Shown here piece after piece: positions 7,777 through 16,381 of a stretch of DNA of 64,000 nucleotides; the first letter of the stretch is position 1; the number at the start of each line of letters is the position of its first letter. This DNA comes from Trichlorobacter thiogenes (GTDB lineage: Bacteria; Desulfobacterota; Desulfuromonadia; Geobacterales; Pseudopelobacteraceae). Where the stretch lies: NCBI RefSeq assembly GCF_900167465.1, contig NZ_FUWR01000001.1:117269-181268 (forward strand), given 5' to 3'. The position numbers and the translations under genes were made by a program. Below the pieces are notes generated by a model. It searched no databases. It worked only from the letters and a program-made list of their open reading frames with translations, and was not told where the DNA came from.

Positions 7777-9641
7777 ACATCCTCTCTTTCTTCAAACATC
7801 CGCACATATGCCTGCTCAACCTCAGCGGTTACACCACCAGCATCCATCAACGCGGAATGGGCCATCATCATACGCAAATTCTCACGCAGAAAAAGCAATC
7901 GCTGTTGGTCATGTGCCAATAAAGCTGCCTTGGCGACGTAATTTCCTGAGGAATCAGCAATCAACTCTTCGCGGCCAACTGCTTGCAACAATGAAACGCC
8001 AACACGCGAAACATGCGCCTTGCCAGCCAGAGTAATGACCGGTACTCCCATCCAAAGTGCCTCACAGGTTGTTGTGGTGCCATGGTACGGATAGGTATCA
8101 AGCGCAATATCAATCCTACCGTACAGCGCCAGATGTTCGTCACGCGTTCCGGCCAAGCCGAGTAATTCCAGGCGATCCTCAGTAATGCCATGTTGTGCAA
8201 AGAGGCCCAACAGCTGCTGTCGAATCTCCAGATCATCAAGTTTTGGACCTTTGATTAAAAACCTGGATCGAGGCACTTTATTCAGAAGGTCTGACCACCA
8301 CAAAATCAACGGTTCGTTTATTTTTGCTACGCTGTTGAAGCAGCCAAAGGTTATGTAACCCTGCAGCATACATGGTGCCTTTACTACCTGGGGAAACGTA
8401 ACCGGCGGCAGATAACAACTGAATATGCGTGGCAGGCGCACCAATTTTTCACTATACAGTTGATCCGTCACCCCAGGCGGATCACACCATGCATCTGTCA
8501 GATAGTAGTCAATCTGAGACAGCCCCGTGGTATTGGGGTGACCAATCCAGCTAACCTGGACCGGCGCTGGGCGGTAGACACACACGCCAAGACGGTTACC
8601 GGCCGTATGGCCGGAAAGATCCACCAGAATATCAATCCCATCAGTAGCAATCATTTCGGCGACATGTTCGTCGGAAATACCAACAATAATTCGCCAGGCA
8701 ACGCTCAACCCCTTTAGGCGCTCCGTTGTTTCATCCACAACAGTCCCGCTGGAGTAGCAATAAATTGAAAAGCGGGAACGATCATGGCACTGCATAATCG
8801 GTTCAAGAAAAAATGCAACTGAATGAGCATACAGATCCGCCGAAAGGTAGCCAATGCGCAATGGATCACCCTGATTTCTGCGCCGCACCTGGCGTTGCCA
8901 TTTCTTTCGAGGGTAGTAACAGCGAGGAGCATACTCTTTATATTTGCTGGAAATATATTCGGGATCAAGACCGGCTACATAATTCAACTGATAAAGATAA
9001 TTACTGGTCAAGGACTGGTTTTCAGGGTCGATATCCAGACCACGTTGGTACCATTGCAATGATTCTTCAGCCTTCCCAATGCCACAAATACGGCCAAGAT
9101 TATTAATCACATTCACTGAATCAGGATCGCGTTCCAGGGCTTGGTGCAGTACCTTGCGCGCCTCACTGATATGACCTGTTGCCGTAAGCAGAACACCGAG
9201 GCTGCATAGCACCCCTTGATGCTCCGGCTCAATCCGAAGCACCTCCAGGTATTCTTTATAAGCCTCTTCATAGCAACGCTTATCAGCCAAGAGTAAGCCA
9301 ATACGATGATGCACTTCTGACAGATCCGGACACTGGGCCAGCACTTCACGTAAACAGCTGATCGCCTCGTCATGTTGACCCAATTCACCATACATCATAC
9401 CCAGCAGCAGCCAACCTTCCAGGAAATCAGGGGCAAGCCTGACCAATTCCTGAAAATGTCTTAATGCGGCCTGATTATCAAGAAACTCCATACAGAGCAT
9501 GCCAAGCTCATACTGAAGAGCAGGGTCACCAGATGATCTGTCTGCCAACTCCTGAAGACATTCTCGCGCCAGCAGAACATGTCCATGTTGATAGCTCTCT
9601 TTTGCCTTAGCAAAAAGTATGTTGCGGTGCCTATCTTCCAT
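7773..9641 (-). CDS. TPR-GT41 (SPINDLY/OGT-like) glycosyltransferase
   Basis: A protein of about 622 residues; I place the start at the ATG at 9639-9641 (MEDRHRNILFAKA), 47 codons inside the longest open frame, because the extra residues would lie within the previous gene and do not look like TPR. Residues about 10-225 are TPRs (PDSVNVINNLGRICGIG is the last clear unit). The catalytic part starts with PLRIGYLSADLYAHSVAFF and continues DILVDLSGHTAGNRLGV, APVQVSWIGHPNTTGL, ITFGCFNSVAKINEP and YHGTTTTCEALWMGVPVITL, all typical of bacterial OGT-like GT41. It is the most canonical of the three paralogues here. It overlaps the upstream gene by 11 bases and the downstream one by 4. Confidence 0.9.
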   Translation of the reverse strand: MEDRHRNILFAKAKESYQHGHVLLARECLQELADRSSGDPALQYELGMLCMEFLDNQAALRHFQELVRLAPDFLEGWLLLGMMYGELGQHDEAISCLREVLAQCPDLSEVHHRIGLLLADKRCYEEAYKEYLEVLRIEPEHQGVLCSLGVLLTATGHISEARKVLHQALERDPDSVNVINNLGRICGIGKAEESLQWYQRGLDIDPENQSLTSNYLYQLNYVAGLDPEYISSKYKEYAPRCYYPRKKWQRQVRRRNQGDPLRIGYLSADLYAHSVAFFLEPIMQCHDRSRFSIYCYSSGTVVDETTERLKGLSVAWRIIVGISDEHVAEMIATDGIDILVDLSGHTAGNRLGVCVYRPAPVQVSWIGHPNTTGLSQIDYYLTDAWCDPPGVTDQLYSEKLVRLPRIFSCYLPPVTFPQVVKAPCMLQGYITFGCFNSVAKINEPLILWWSDLLNKVPRSRFLIKGPKLDDLEIRQQLLGLFAQHGITEDRLELLGLAGTRDEHLALYGRIDIALDTYPYHGTTTTCEALWMGVPVITLAGKAHVSRVGVSLLQAVGREELIADSSGNYVAKAALLAHDQQRLLFLRENLRMMMAHSALMDAGGVTAEVEQAYVRMFEEREDV

Positions 9642-11637
9642 TACGTGACATCTCAAAAAAACCTTCCAGTTCACGTACTGCCTGTACATCATCAAACAGA
9701 AGGTGGCTTCTCTGGTTGATTTTTTGTCGCAATGCTTCCCGCCGAGCGGCATCTGTTGCCAGCTGTAAGGCAATCTGAACATACTCTTCCAGACTTTGGG
9801 CGATGCAGTCAGTAATCCCGATCCTGCGGTACCAGGCGTAGGTCAAGCGTCCCTTCAGAAACGGCGAAGGCAGTGTTACAACAACGGCCCCTACAGCAAG
9901 GGCTTCAACTGTTGAGTTTCCTCCAGAAAAATGCGGCGTATCCAAAACTACATCGGCAAGTTCAAACATTCTTATATAATCGGCAAAAGGCAGTGGGTCT
10001 ATAAATCTGATTCTATTCTTTTCGGTATTTGGCAGATGTGCCCACCTTTGCCACAGCAATTGCTCAGTTCCCGGAGTAACACCACGCAAAAGAAGCACCA
10101 GGCCATTTGGATCTCTTGAAAGAATACCATGCAAAACCTGATCAAAGTCTGGGTGCAGTTTGAATGGCGGCTGAGGACAATAGTAAAGGTTCCAACCGTC
10201 TTCAATGCCATAGGCAGCGCGGGTGGAGTCTAGTTTGGGAAGAGTTGGTCTCGCATAGCAGGTGCAGGCAGCTTTAGCACTTAGGCAAAATAGTTTTTCA
10301 GTATAGGACGCCCGACTCTCTTCCGTCTCGCAAACAGCATGTGAAATGAAGTAGTCCACCGTATCAATGCCGGTGGTGGCAGGGTGCCCCCAGGTGACAC
10401 ATTGCAAAGGGGCAAGCCGCGAAAATGCAAGGAAATAGCTATAGGGTTCCATGCCGATATCAGTATAGAGCAAGATATCAAGATGTTGTGCTGCAATCTG
10501 CTCTCGGACTGAGTGAAACGATCCTTTAAGAAGCAGAAAAGTGTCTGCAGCAGCCTGAAAACGATGGGACATGGCATCAGGCAGAGCTCCGGGGAGAACC
10601 AACACGGTTACATGAAAACGGTCACGGTTCAGGTGCTCAACATAGCCTATATTGAGCTTAGCAATGGTGTGGTTATAAAAAAAACGAGAAATAAAACCCA
10701 CTTTCAGTCTTTTGTCTCGCAGGTTTCGCTTCTCAGGATTAACCAGATGAGGTGCAAGCCATGTCAAATCAGGAGAGGCTTTCCGATATATTTGGGCAAT
10801 CAGCTCGTGGAACGATCGATCATTTTGCCCATGGTAGGCAAGGTAGAAAAAAACACGCCCACGCTCCCACGGGGTTTCTATAGCCAGGCCTTTACGCTGT
10901 AAAACCTGTAGTGCATTCCAAAGGCTGTTTCTTGAAAGCTGTATAGACTCCCGTGATTGCTGGACTACAGGCAACACGGTTTCCATTTTAAGGGCGACCG
11001 CATCATCAGGTTTCAGGGCAAGCGCCATCTTGTATTCCAGACAGGCATTCAGACTATCTGCTGCCTGCTCCAAAAGTTCAGCCAGACGACAGTGCACATC
11101 AAACTGATAAGGATTCAAGTCTATAGACTTCTTAAACCACTTGATGGCATCGCACAAGTGCTGCTGCCGCTTATAGCAAAGGGCCAGACTATTACAGATA
11201 TCAATTCTTTCGGGAGCAATAGATAAGGCTTTTTGATAACAATCCACAGCTTTTGCAGGATCAACCGTATCCCATGCTGTTCCTAAATTATTCCAGGCAT
11301 CTGCAAAATCCGGGGAGATTTCAAGTGCACGATTAAAACAGCGTAGTGCTTCTTGGACATCACCCAGCGCTAAACATACTACGCCGTAGTTTGACCATAT
11401 AACATGATGAGCCGGGTTTGATTCAAGCAGCTGTTGGTAAATAGCGCGCGCAGCATGTCGGTTGCCTGCTTGATATGTAATAACACCCAGAAGATGCAAG
11501 GCATCCTGATCACCAGGACGCAGCATAAGGACCTTCTTGCACAGGATCTCGGCCTGGGCAGAACGCCCCAATGCCATCATGTTCCGGGCGACATCAATCA
11601 TACATTCAAGCAAACACCTACCTCGATCCTCTGACAA
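9631..11637 (-). CDS. TPR-GT41-like glycosyltransferase
   Basis: Up to 668 residues. The frame opens with TTG at 11637; a TTG at 11613 (preceded by GAGG) or the ATG at 11601 are possible starts, so the first 12 residues are uncertain. TPRs fill about 15-230 (for example HHVIWSNYGVVCLALGDV). The catalytic half includes LKVGFISRFFYNHTIAKLN, APLQCVTWGHPATTGIDTVDYF, YTEKLFCLSAKAACTCY, a QPPFKLHPDFDQVL segment with the donor-site lysine and HFSGGNSTVEALAVGAVVVTLP. It resembles the 5043-6887 paralogue more than the 7773-9641 one in these motifs. It overlaps the methyltransferase gene upstream by about 20 bases. Confidence 0.87.
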   Translation of the reverse strand: MSEDRGRCLLECMIDVARNMMALGRSAQAEILCKKVLMLRPGDQDALHLLGVITYQAGNRHAARAIYQQLLESNPAHHVIWSNYGVVCLALGDVQEALRCFNRALEISPDFADAWNNLGTAWDTVDPAKAVDCYQKALSIAPERIDICNSLALCYKRQQHLCDAIKWFKKSIDLNPYQFDVHCRLAELLEQAADSLNACLEYKMALALKPDDAVALKMETVLPVVQQSRESIQLSRNSLWNALQVLQRKGLAIETPWERGRVFFYLAYHGQNDRSFHELIAQIYRKASPDLTWLAPHLVNPEKRNLRDKRLKVGFISRFFYNHTIAKLNIGYVEHLNRDRFHVTVLVLPGALPDAMSHRFQAAADTFLLLKGSFHSVREQIAAQHLDILLYTDIGMEPYSYFLAFSRLAPLQCVTWGHPATTGIDTVDYFISHAVCETEESRASYTEKLFCLSAKAACTCYARPTLPKLDSTRAAYGIEDGWNLYYCPQPPFKLHPDFDQVLHGILSRDPNGLVLLLRGVTPGTEQLLWQRWAHLPNTEKNRIRFIDPLPFADYIRMFELADVVLDTPHFSGGNSTVEALAVGAVVVTLPSPFLKGRLTYAWYRRIGITDCIAQSLEEYVQIALQLATDAARREALRQKINQRSHLLFDDVQAVRELEGFFEMSRNGR

Positions 11638-12352
11638 ATCCCCTGCATTGCGACAAGTCAGCCGGGCTGTCGGTTAGCTTCCAACCCTGAACATCCTCAA
11701 AACCGGCTGATTTAACCATATAGCCAAGACACGCCAGAGTTGGTACCCACCAATTTGTTTCATTATTGCCGTACTGGCGTCCCGGGTAAAACTCCATAAC
11801 CATCTGCCCCCCGGCATACCCGGCGCCTGCGCCCCCTCTGTAAGGGCTAAAATCGTCCAGTATGGCAGACTCCACATACAGCTGTTCCTTGCAGACAGCA
11901 GCAAGGCGGTCCAGCGCCAGCAAGGGATGACGCAGATGATAAATTGTGCCAAAGAAAAAAATAATGTCGAAATGCCCAAACAGCTCTGGCCGCAGATCAT
12001 ATACCGACATATCAAAACGAGGACACTGCCACTCGCTGTAGCCCAGTACTTCACGGCACAGGTCAAAACTCTCCCAGGCACGCCGATCCCTACCATCCAA
12101 ACTGCCCAGATAGTCAGAAAAGTCATCAATAGCAACAACCTGAGAGGCGCCCCGCTTAAGGGCCTCAAAAGTCCAAAACCCATCCCAGGCACCTACATCC
12201 AGCACCCTCTTTCCGTCAAGACGTTCCGGGATCCCATACGCCTCTTGATTTATCGGAGCCCATCCAGGGGTCACAATCCCTTCTTGCAGCTCAATTTTGT
12301 GATACCAGAACGGAAATGCGGCAATCCGTGCCTTTACCTCATCTGTAGTCAT
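11618..12352 (-). CDS. CmoB-like SAM-dependent methyltransferase
   Basis: A 244-residue class I methyltransferase. It has the opening AFPFWYHKIELQEGIVTPGW typical of the CmoB/DUF1698-like group, the SAM-binding LDVGAWDGFWTFEALKRGA (motif I), VVAIDDF (motif II acidic end) and FDIIFFFGTIYHLRHPLLAL. CmoB itself modifies tRNA wobble uridine, but members lacking the tRNA context occur in glycan clusters, and here the position between TPR-GT41 and FkbM genes suggests a sugar methyltransferase. A GGAG site lies before the ATG. It is separated from the next upstream gene by 19 bases. Family assignment firm, substrate inferred. Confidence 0.85.
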   Translation of the reverse strand: MTTDEVKARIAAFPFWYHKIELQEGIVTPGWAPINQEAYGIPERLDGKRVLDVGAWDGFWTFEALKRGASQVVAIDDFSDYLGSLDGRDRRAWESFDLCREVLGYSEWQCPRFDMSVYDLRPELFGHFDIIFFFGTIYHLRHPLLALDRLAAVCKEQLYVESAILDDFSPYRGGAGAGYAGGQMVMEFYPGRQYGNNETNWWVPTLACLGYMVKSAGFEDVQGWKLTDSPADLSQCRGFVRGSR

Positions 12353-12371
12353 TATTCGCTCCTACCACTCA

Positions 12372-13235
12372 TCAACCTACCAGTTCAGCAACACAGGTGT
12401 GCAAAGCACTACCTCTTCTAAGATCATACTGCTTGAAGCAGCAGTACGAGACATCCGGGCTGTCATACAAGAAGGCCAGCACCCCCATTTTCAACACCAT
12501 TTCATCTGACATTTTTTCCAACCCGGCCTGATCACGCAGGTACATCGCATCTGCCCACAAATGCTGCGTAGCAAACGTACTATCATCATTAATGACAAGT
12601 GGTTCAAGTGTTCTCCCTGCCAGATTTAAAAACTTGTGAAAGGTTATTTTTTGCTCAGACAGAAATGAACAGACATCCCCAAATAGTGGTTGATTAACAT
12701 AAAGCGGTAAAAACTCCACCTCGCTGACAACGCCTACAACGCTACGTAACGTTTCAATCCCTCCCCTGAACACCTCCAGCTCTGCGCCCTGAATGTCAAT
12801 CTTAATAAAATCAGGCACAAACTGCTGTAAGCGGACAAACTCATCCAGTCCGCTGGTTTGAATGGTGGAAACCGACACAGGCATGGCCACCTCCAACCCG
12901 TTAAAACGTTGCAATAATTCCGTATCAGGACGCAGCAGAGAGCTGCACATAGGATGCTTGGTTTCAAATAAAATGCGCTTTTCATTTTTCAAACCAAGAG
13001 CAACAGGGAAATAGTGAATCCCCGGTTTTGCCTGCTGGTTAAGGCGTTTACACAGCTCTGCATCCAGTTCAAAAGCGACAACCCGGGAACCTGAAAAAAT
13101 ACTGGGGAAATCATGGAACGGCTCTCCGGCTTCACCAAGTGGCACAGCACCTATTTCAAAAATGGTAAACACCAAAGGGCCATAAGACTCACAAATCAAA
13201 CCTGCAATTTTTTCAAGCTTCTGACTTTTGTTCAT
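12372..13235 (-). CDS. FkbM family methyltransferase
   Basis: About 287 residues from the ATG at 13233-13235 (MNKSQKLEK), which has GGTGG 5 bases before it; a GTG three codons earlier is possible. The sequence carries FkbM landmarks: FEIGAVPLGEAGEPF near the N terminus, VVAFELDAELCKRL (SAM-binding acidic residue), TSGLDEFVRLQ and the PDFIKIDIQGAELEVFRGG signature. FkbM enzymes O-methylate sugars or polyketides, so this likely methylates a glycan residue or nucleotide sugar. No signal peptide. It follows the large GT4-TPR-GT2 gene by 11 bases. Confidence 0.88.
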   Translation of the reverse strand: MNKSQKLEKIAGLICESYGPLVFTIFEIGAVPLGEAGEPFHDFPSIFSGSRVVAFELDAELCKRLNQQAKPGIHYFPVALGLKNEKRILFETKHPMCSSLLRPDTELLQRFNGLEVAMPVSVSTIQTSGLDEFVRLQQFVPDFIKIDIQGAELEVFRGGIETLRSVVGVVSEVEFLPLYVNQPLFGDVCSFLSEQKITFHKFLNLAGRTLEPLVINDDSTFATQHLWADAMYLRDQAGLEKMSDEMVLKMGVLAFLYDSPDVSYCCFKQYDLRRGSALHTCVAELVG

Positions 13236-13246
13236 GAAGGCCACCG

Positions 13247-16200
13247 TCAGCGCAAGCCGCTACCTAACATTAGAATACCTTCCGAGACTATCCTGGCGCG
13301 TTCAAATGCCCCTATCTTTTCCAACAGATGTATCCGGGCCATGACATAGTCTTTAACGGCGTAGTTACTGCTCTTTAATTTCTCAAGATAGACAAACGCA
13401 CTTTCAGCATGCCCTGCGGCAAGATACAGCACCAGCAAAACAGCCGTCAATAACGGGTAGTCGCTGTATTTTTCTGCCAGCGATACGAGCTTCTTAATAG
13501 CTTCCTGCGGATCTCCCACATACAATTCACAGGTACCGTAGTTAAAGGCTGCCTCCTTATGATCAGGATCCAACTCTAGGGCCCGGTACGAATGCGCAAG
13601 AGCTTCGTCATACTGCTGCAGCCCCATCAGGCAATAGCCCTTATTGAACAGTGCCTCAACATAGTCGGGATAATGCTGTAGCACCCGGTCCCATAAGCCT
13701 ACTGCCTCTTCAAAACGTCCCAATTCACCGGCCTGTACTGCCAGTTCGCAGATTGCTGCCATATCGTCAGGATATTGGTCAAGCTTCTGCATACCGATTT
13801 CAAAATAGTGTTGTTTCTTATCGATCAACTTGACAGGATCCTGATCCAACTCACCATAATGGTGTACCACAAAAGACGCATGCTGAATATTGACACTGGC
13901 TTCACGTAACGACGCTTCTACCATTTCATGCACGTCACCACGAAAACGAAATCTGGCGTCATTGGAGAACAATCGAACCTTCCAACTGGGCCGCCAACCG
14001 TCAGCCCGTTCTTCTTCTGGATAACTGCCATCGTTGGCGGTCCAACCCTGAGCCTGCACCATTGTGGTATAGTTCCGCGTAACAACGCTAAATGCAGATG
14101 GCTTCTCAACAGCAGATGTCGCCGCCAAAAGCGCTTTATGGTCTTGCAAGGAGATCACTTCGTCAGCATCCAGCACCAGTATCCATGCCCCTTTTGCCTG
14201 CTCCAGACCATAATTGCGGGCATCTGAAAAGCTGCCGTTCCAGGAAAAATGCAGCAGCCGCGCACCAAAGGCCGTGGCAATGGCTACAGTTCTGTCACTG
14301 GAACCGGTATCCACAACCACCAGTTCATGCACCACCGACTTGACGCTAGCCAGACAGCGAACCAGGCAGCCCTCTTCATTCTTGACGATCATGCACAGCG
14401 AAACAGATGCTGCACCACCTTCGGCCAAACGGTCGTAGGTGCCGACCCGACTGCTGAACTGTTGAGTTAAACTCAGCAGTTCAGCATCAACGCCGAAACG
14501 GACAAAAAACCGCTCACAGGCCTTAAGTACCTCTGCATTCCGGTTGCATTGAACCAGCAATTTCGCATGATTTAATGCCAGATGACGGGCATCGGGATAC
14601 GACTGAACCGTTGTTGAAAGAATTTGTAAAGCAGTTGACTGGCAATCCATGCGCTCTGCCATATCCCCCAAAATACTCACTGCCTCAGTATTCAGTGGAT
14701 CAACCACCACAGCCTGCTTCACCGCCTGCCAAGCATCTTCCTGCTTTCCTTGCCCCCACAGCAGCATCCCCAGTGACAGCCAACCGTTACCACAGTTGGG
14801 GGCTGCAGTTATCACCTGCCGAAAGTACGACTCTGCCAGTTGCAGATCACCTTGCCTGGCAGCTAACGTACCCAGTACTACCTGAGCACGAGGCTGCTTA
14901 ACTATCTGATCAGCAGCATTACGAGCAGCTCTATCTTCACCCAGGGCACAGTAGCAAACCGCTTCAAATTCTTTTTTAGTTTCTTCAACAACTGTTGCAG
15001 GCATCTCCGACAGCACTTCAAGGGCATCCAGATAGCGTCCGGCACGGATCAAAATTTCAGTCAACTCAACATAGAGCAGCGGGTTATCAGGATTCGCTCT
15101 GATCCCCTGATTCAGCAGTAGCTGTATTGCCTGATCAACCTTCCCGGATTGCGCCAAACGATCTGCCTGATCACAGACAAGTATCAAAGCGTTCTTTTTT
15201 GCCTCTATGACCCTCACTCCGCCGTACGAATCCGTCGCATTGACGGCAAAACGACGAACCGGCCGCTTCGCCACGGCCCTCAACCGTTCATCAGCAATCC
15301 TGGCCGCATGTTCCCAGGTATAGTTTTCACGAATAAAAGCAGCTGCAGCCTTTCCGCGCCTGTGAACTTCTTCCGGATTATTCGCAACATGCCGAAGCAT
15401 CGACACCAGCAGATCAAAATCCGGCTCTGCCAGCCAAGGGTAATCCACCGTTTCGAGCTGCCCGACCTTCTTGACCGGTAGCTTCTCCACTATGGCTGGA
15501 AGTAACCAGGCGATCTCAGGCGGACAGAAATCAAGAGCAGCGCCATAACCGGTAACGATCGGCGCCAGACCGCAGGCCATGGTCTCGGCAATCGGCAGTC
15601 CAAACCCTTCCCCACGGTAAGGGTGTACCAGACAGTGGCAGGCAGTGTACAAACCCGCCATATCGTTGGTACTAAAATCCGTATCAATATATTCAATCTC
15701 TGGCGCCTGCGGATCAGATTGGAACCGCCCAATCAGTTCCTGCGCGGTCTGCCCCTGGTAAAATGAATTGCCCCCCATATCCTTGATCACCAGGCAGACG
15801 TCATCGGCTACGCTGAAAGCGGTGCGATAGGCCCCCAGCAGCAGATCAATCCCCTTGCGGTGGATGGTGCCACCTACAAACAGGAAGCGGAAGCCTTTAG
15901 CCGTTTTCAAGTACAGCGGAGGTGCTTCAGGTGATAAGGTCGAGGTATCAACACCGTTGGGCACCACCTGTATCCGCGCTGCCTCAACACCGCTGGTAAT
16001 GTAGCACTCTTTAACGTAGTTGGACGGCACCCATACCTCGTCCACCACCGTATTCATCGGTTCAATCCAATTTTTAGGTAGGCTGCCGAACTCCCAGGGC
16101 TGGATCATAATAAAATGACCTGACATGGGTGGCGTAAAGTCAGGTGGCCACTGGTGGCGGATGGTGATGTCAACCAATTTCAGAACGAGATTTTCAATCG

Positions 16201-16381
16201 CTTTCAATCGGTTGAAGCGGGGATCGTCGGATGGGTTGAGGCTGTCAGGCTCTGTGGGATCAAAAGTGATAGCAAACCCTTTATCTATAAGTCGCAGAGC
16301 AAGTTCACGGTTGACATGGGCCAATGAATGATTGGCAAAGAGGTCGCCCTGCCAGGAAATCGTTACATTCTTTTCAACCAT
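13247..16381 (-). CDS. GT4-TPR-GT2-TPR fusion glycosyltransferase
   Basis: About 1044 residues from the ATG at 16379-16381 (MVEKNVTISWQGD); the longer frame adds 22 residues lying in the previous gene. Residues about 1-370 form a GT4 glycosyltransferase (FLFVGGTIHRKGIDLLLGAY, YRGEGFGLPIAETMACGLAP). TPR-like helices follow to about 640. A GT2 domain comes next with VSLCMIVKNEEGCLVRCL, VVDTGSSDRTVAIA and the D-x-D-like LVLDADEVIS. A final set of TPRs (YVEALFNKGYCLMGLQQY) ends the protein. Two catalytic heads in one chain suggest sequential addition of two sugars. It overlaps the preceding gene by 8 bases. Cytosolic by sequence. Confidence 0.88.
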   Translation of the reverse strand: MVEKNVTISWQGDLFANHSLAHVNRELALRLIDKGFAITFDPTEPDSLNPSDDPRFNRLKAIENLVLKLVDITIRHQWPPDFTPPMSGHFIMIQPWEFGSLPKNWIEPMNTVVDEVWVPSNYVKECYITSGVEAARIQVVPNGVDTSTLSPEAPPLYLKTAKGFRFLFVGGTIHRKGIDLLLGAYRTAFSVADDVCLVIKDMGGNSFYQGQTAQELIGRFQSDPQAPEIEYIDTDFSTNDMAGLYTACHCLVHPYRGEGFGLPIAETMACGLAPIVTGYGAALDFCPPEIAWLLPAIVEKLPVKKVGQLETVDYPWLAEPDFDLLVSMLRHVANNPEEVHRRGKAAAAFIRENYTWEHAARIADERLRAVAKRPVRRFAVNATDSYGGVRVIEAKKNALILVCDQADRLAQSGKVDQAIQLLLNQGIRANPDNPLLYVELTEILIRAGRYLDALEVLSEMPATVVEETKKEFEAVCYCALGEDRAARNAADQIVKQPRAQVVLGTLAARQGDLQLAESYFRQVITAAPNCGNGWLSLGMLLWGQGKQEDAWQAVKQAVVVDPLNTEAVSILGDMAERMDCQSTALQILSTTVQSYPDARHLALNHAKLLVQCNRNAEVLKACERFFVRFGVDAELLSLTQQFSSRVGTYDRLAEGGAASVSLCMIVKNEEGCLVRCLASVKSVVHELVVVDTGSSDRTVAIATAFGARLLHFSWNGSFSDARNYGLEQAKGAWILVLDADEVISLQDHKALLAATSAVEKPSAFSVVTRNYTTMVQAQGWTANDGSYPEEERADGWRPSWKVRLFSNDARFRFRGDVHEMVEASLREASVNIQHASFVVHHYGELDQDPVKLIDKKQHYFEIGMQKLDQYPDDMAAICELAVQAGELGRFEEAVGLWDRVLQHYPDYVEALFNKGYCLMGLQQYDEALAHSYRALELDPDHKEAAFNYGTCELYVGDPQEAIKKLVSLAEKYSDYPLLTAVLLVLYLAAGHAESAFVYLEKLKSSNYAVKDYVMARIHLLEKIGAFERARIVSEGILMLGSGLR

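Noticed and set aside
5043-11637. Possible large tandem DNA duplication of the GT41 genes
   Set aside because: The proteins share motifs but no long identical DNA stretches are visible by eye; they look like old paralogues, not a recent duplication.
11674-12192. 172-codon open frame on the minus strand
   Set aside because: Same-strand shadow of the CmoB-like methyltransferase in another frame; no start signal.
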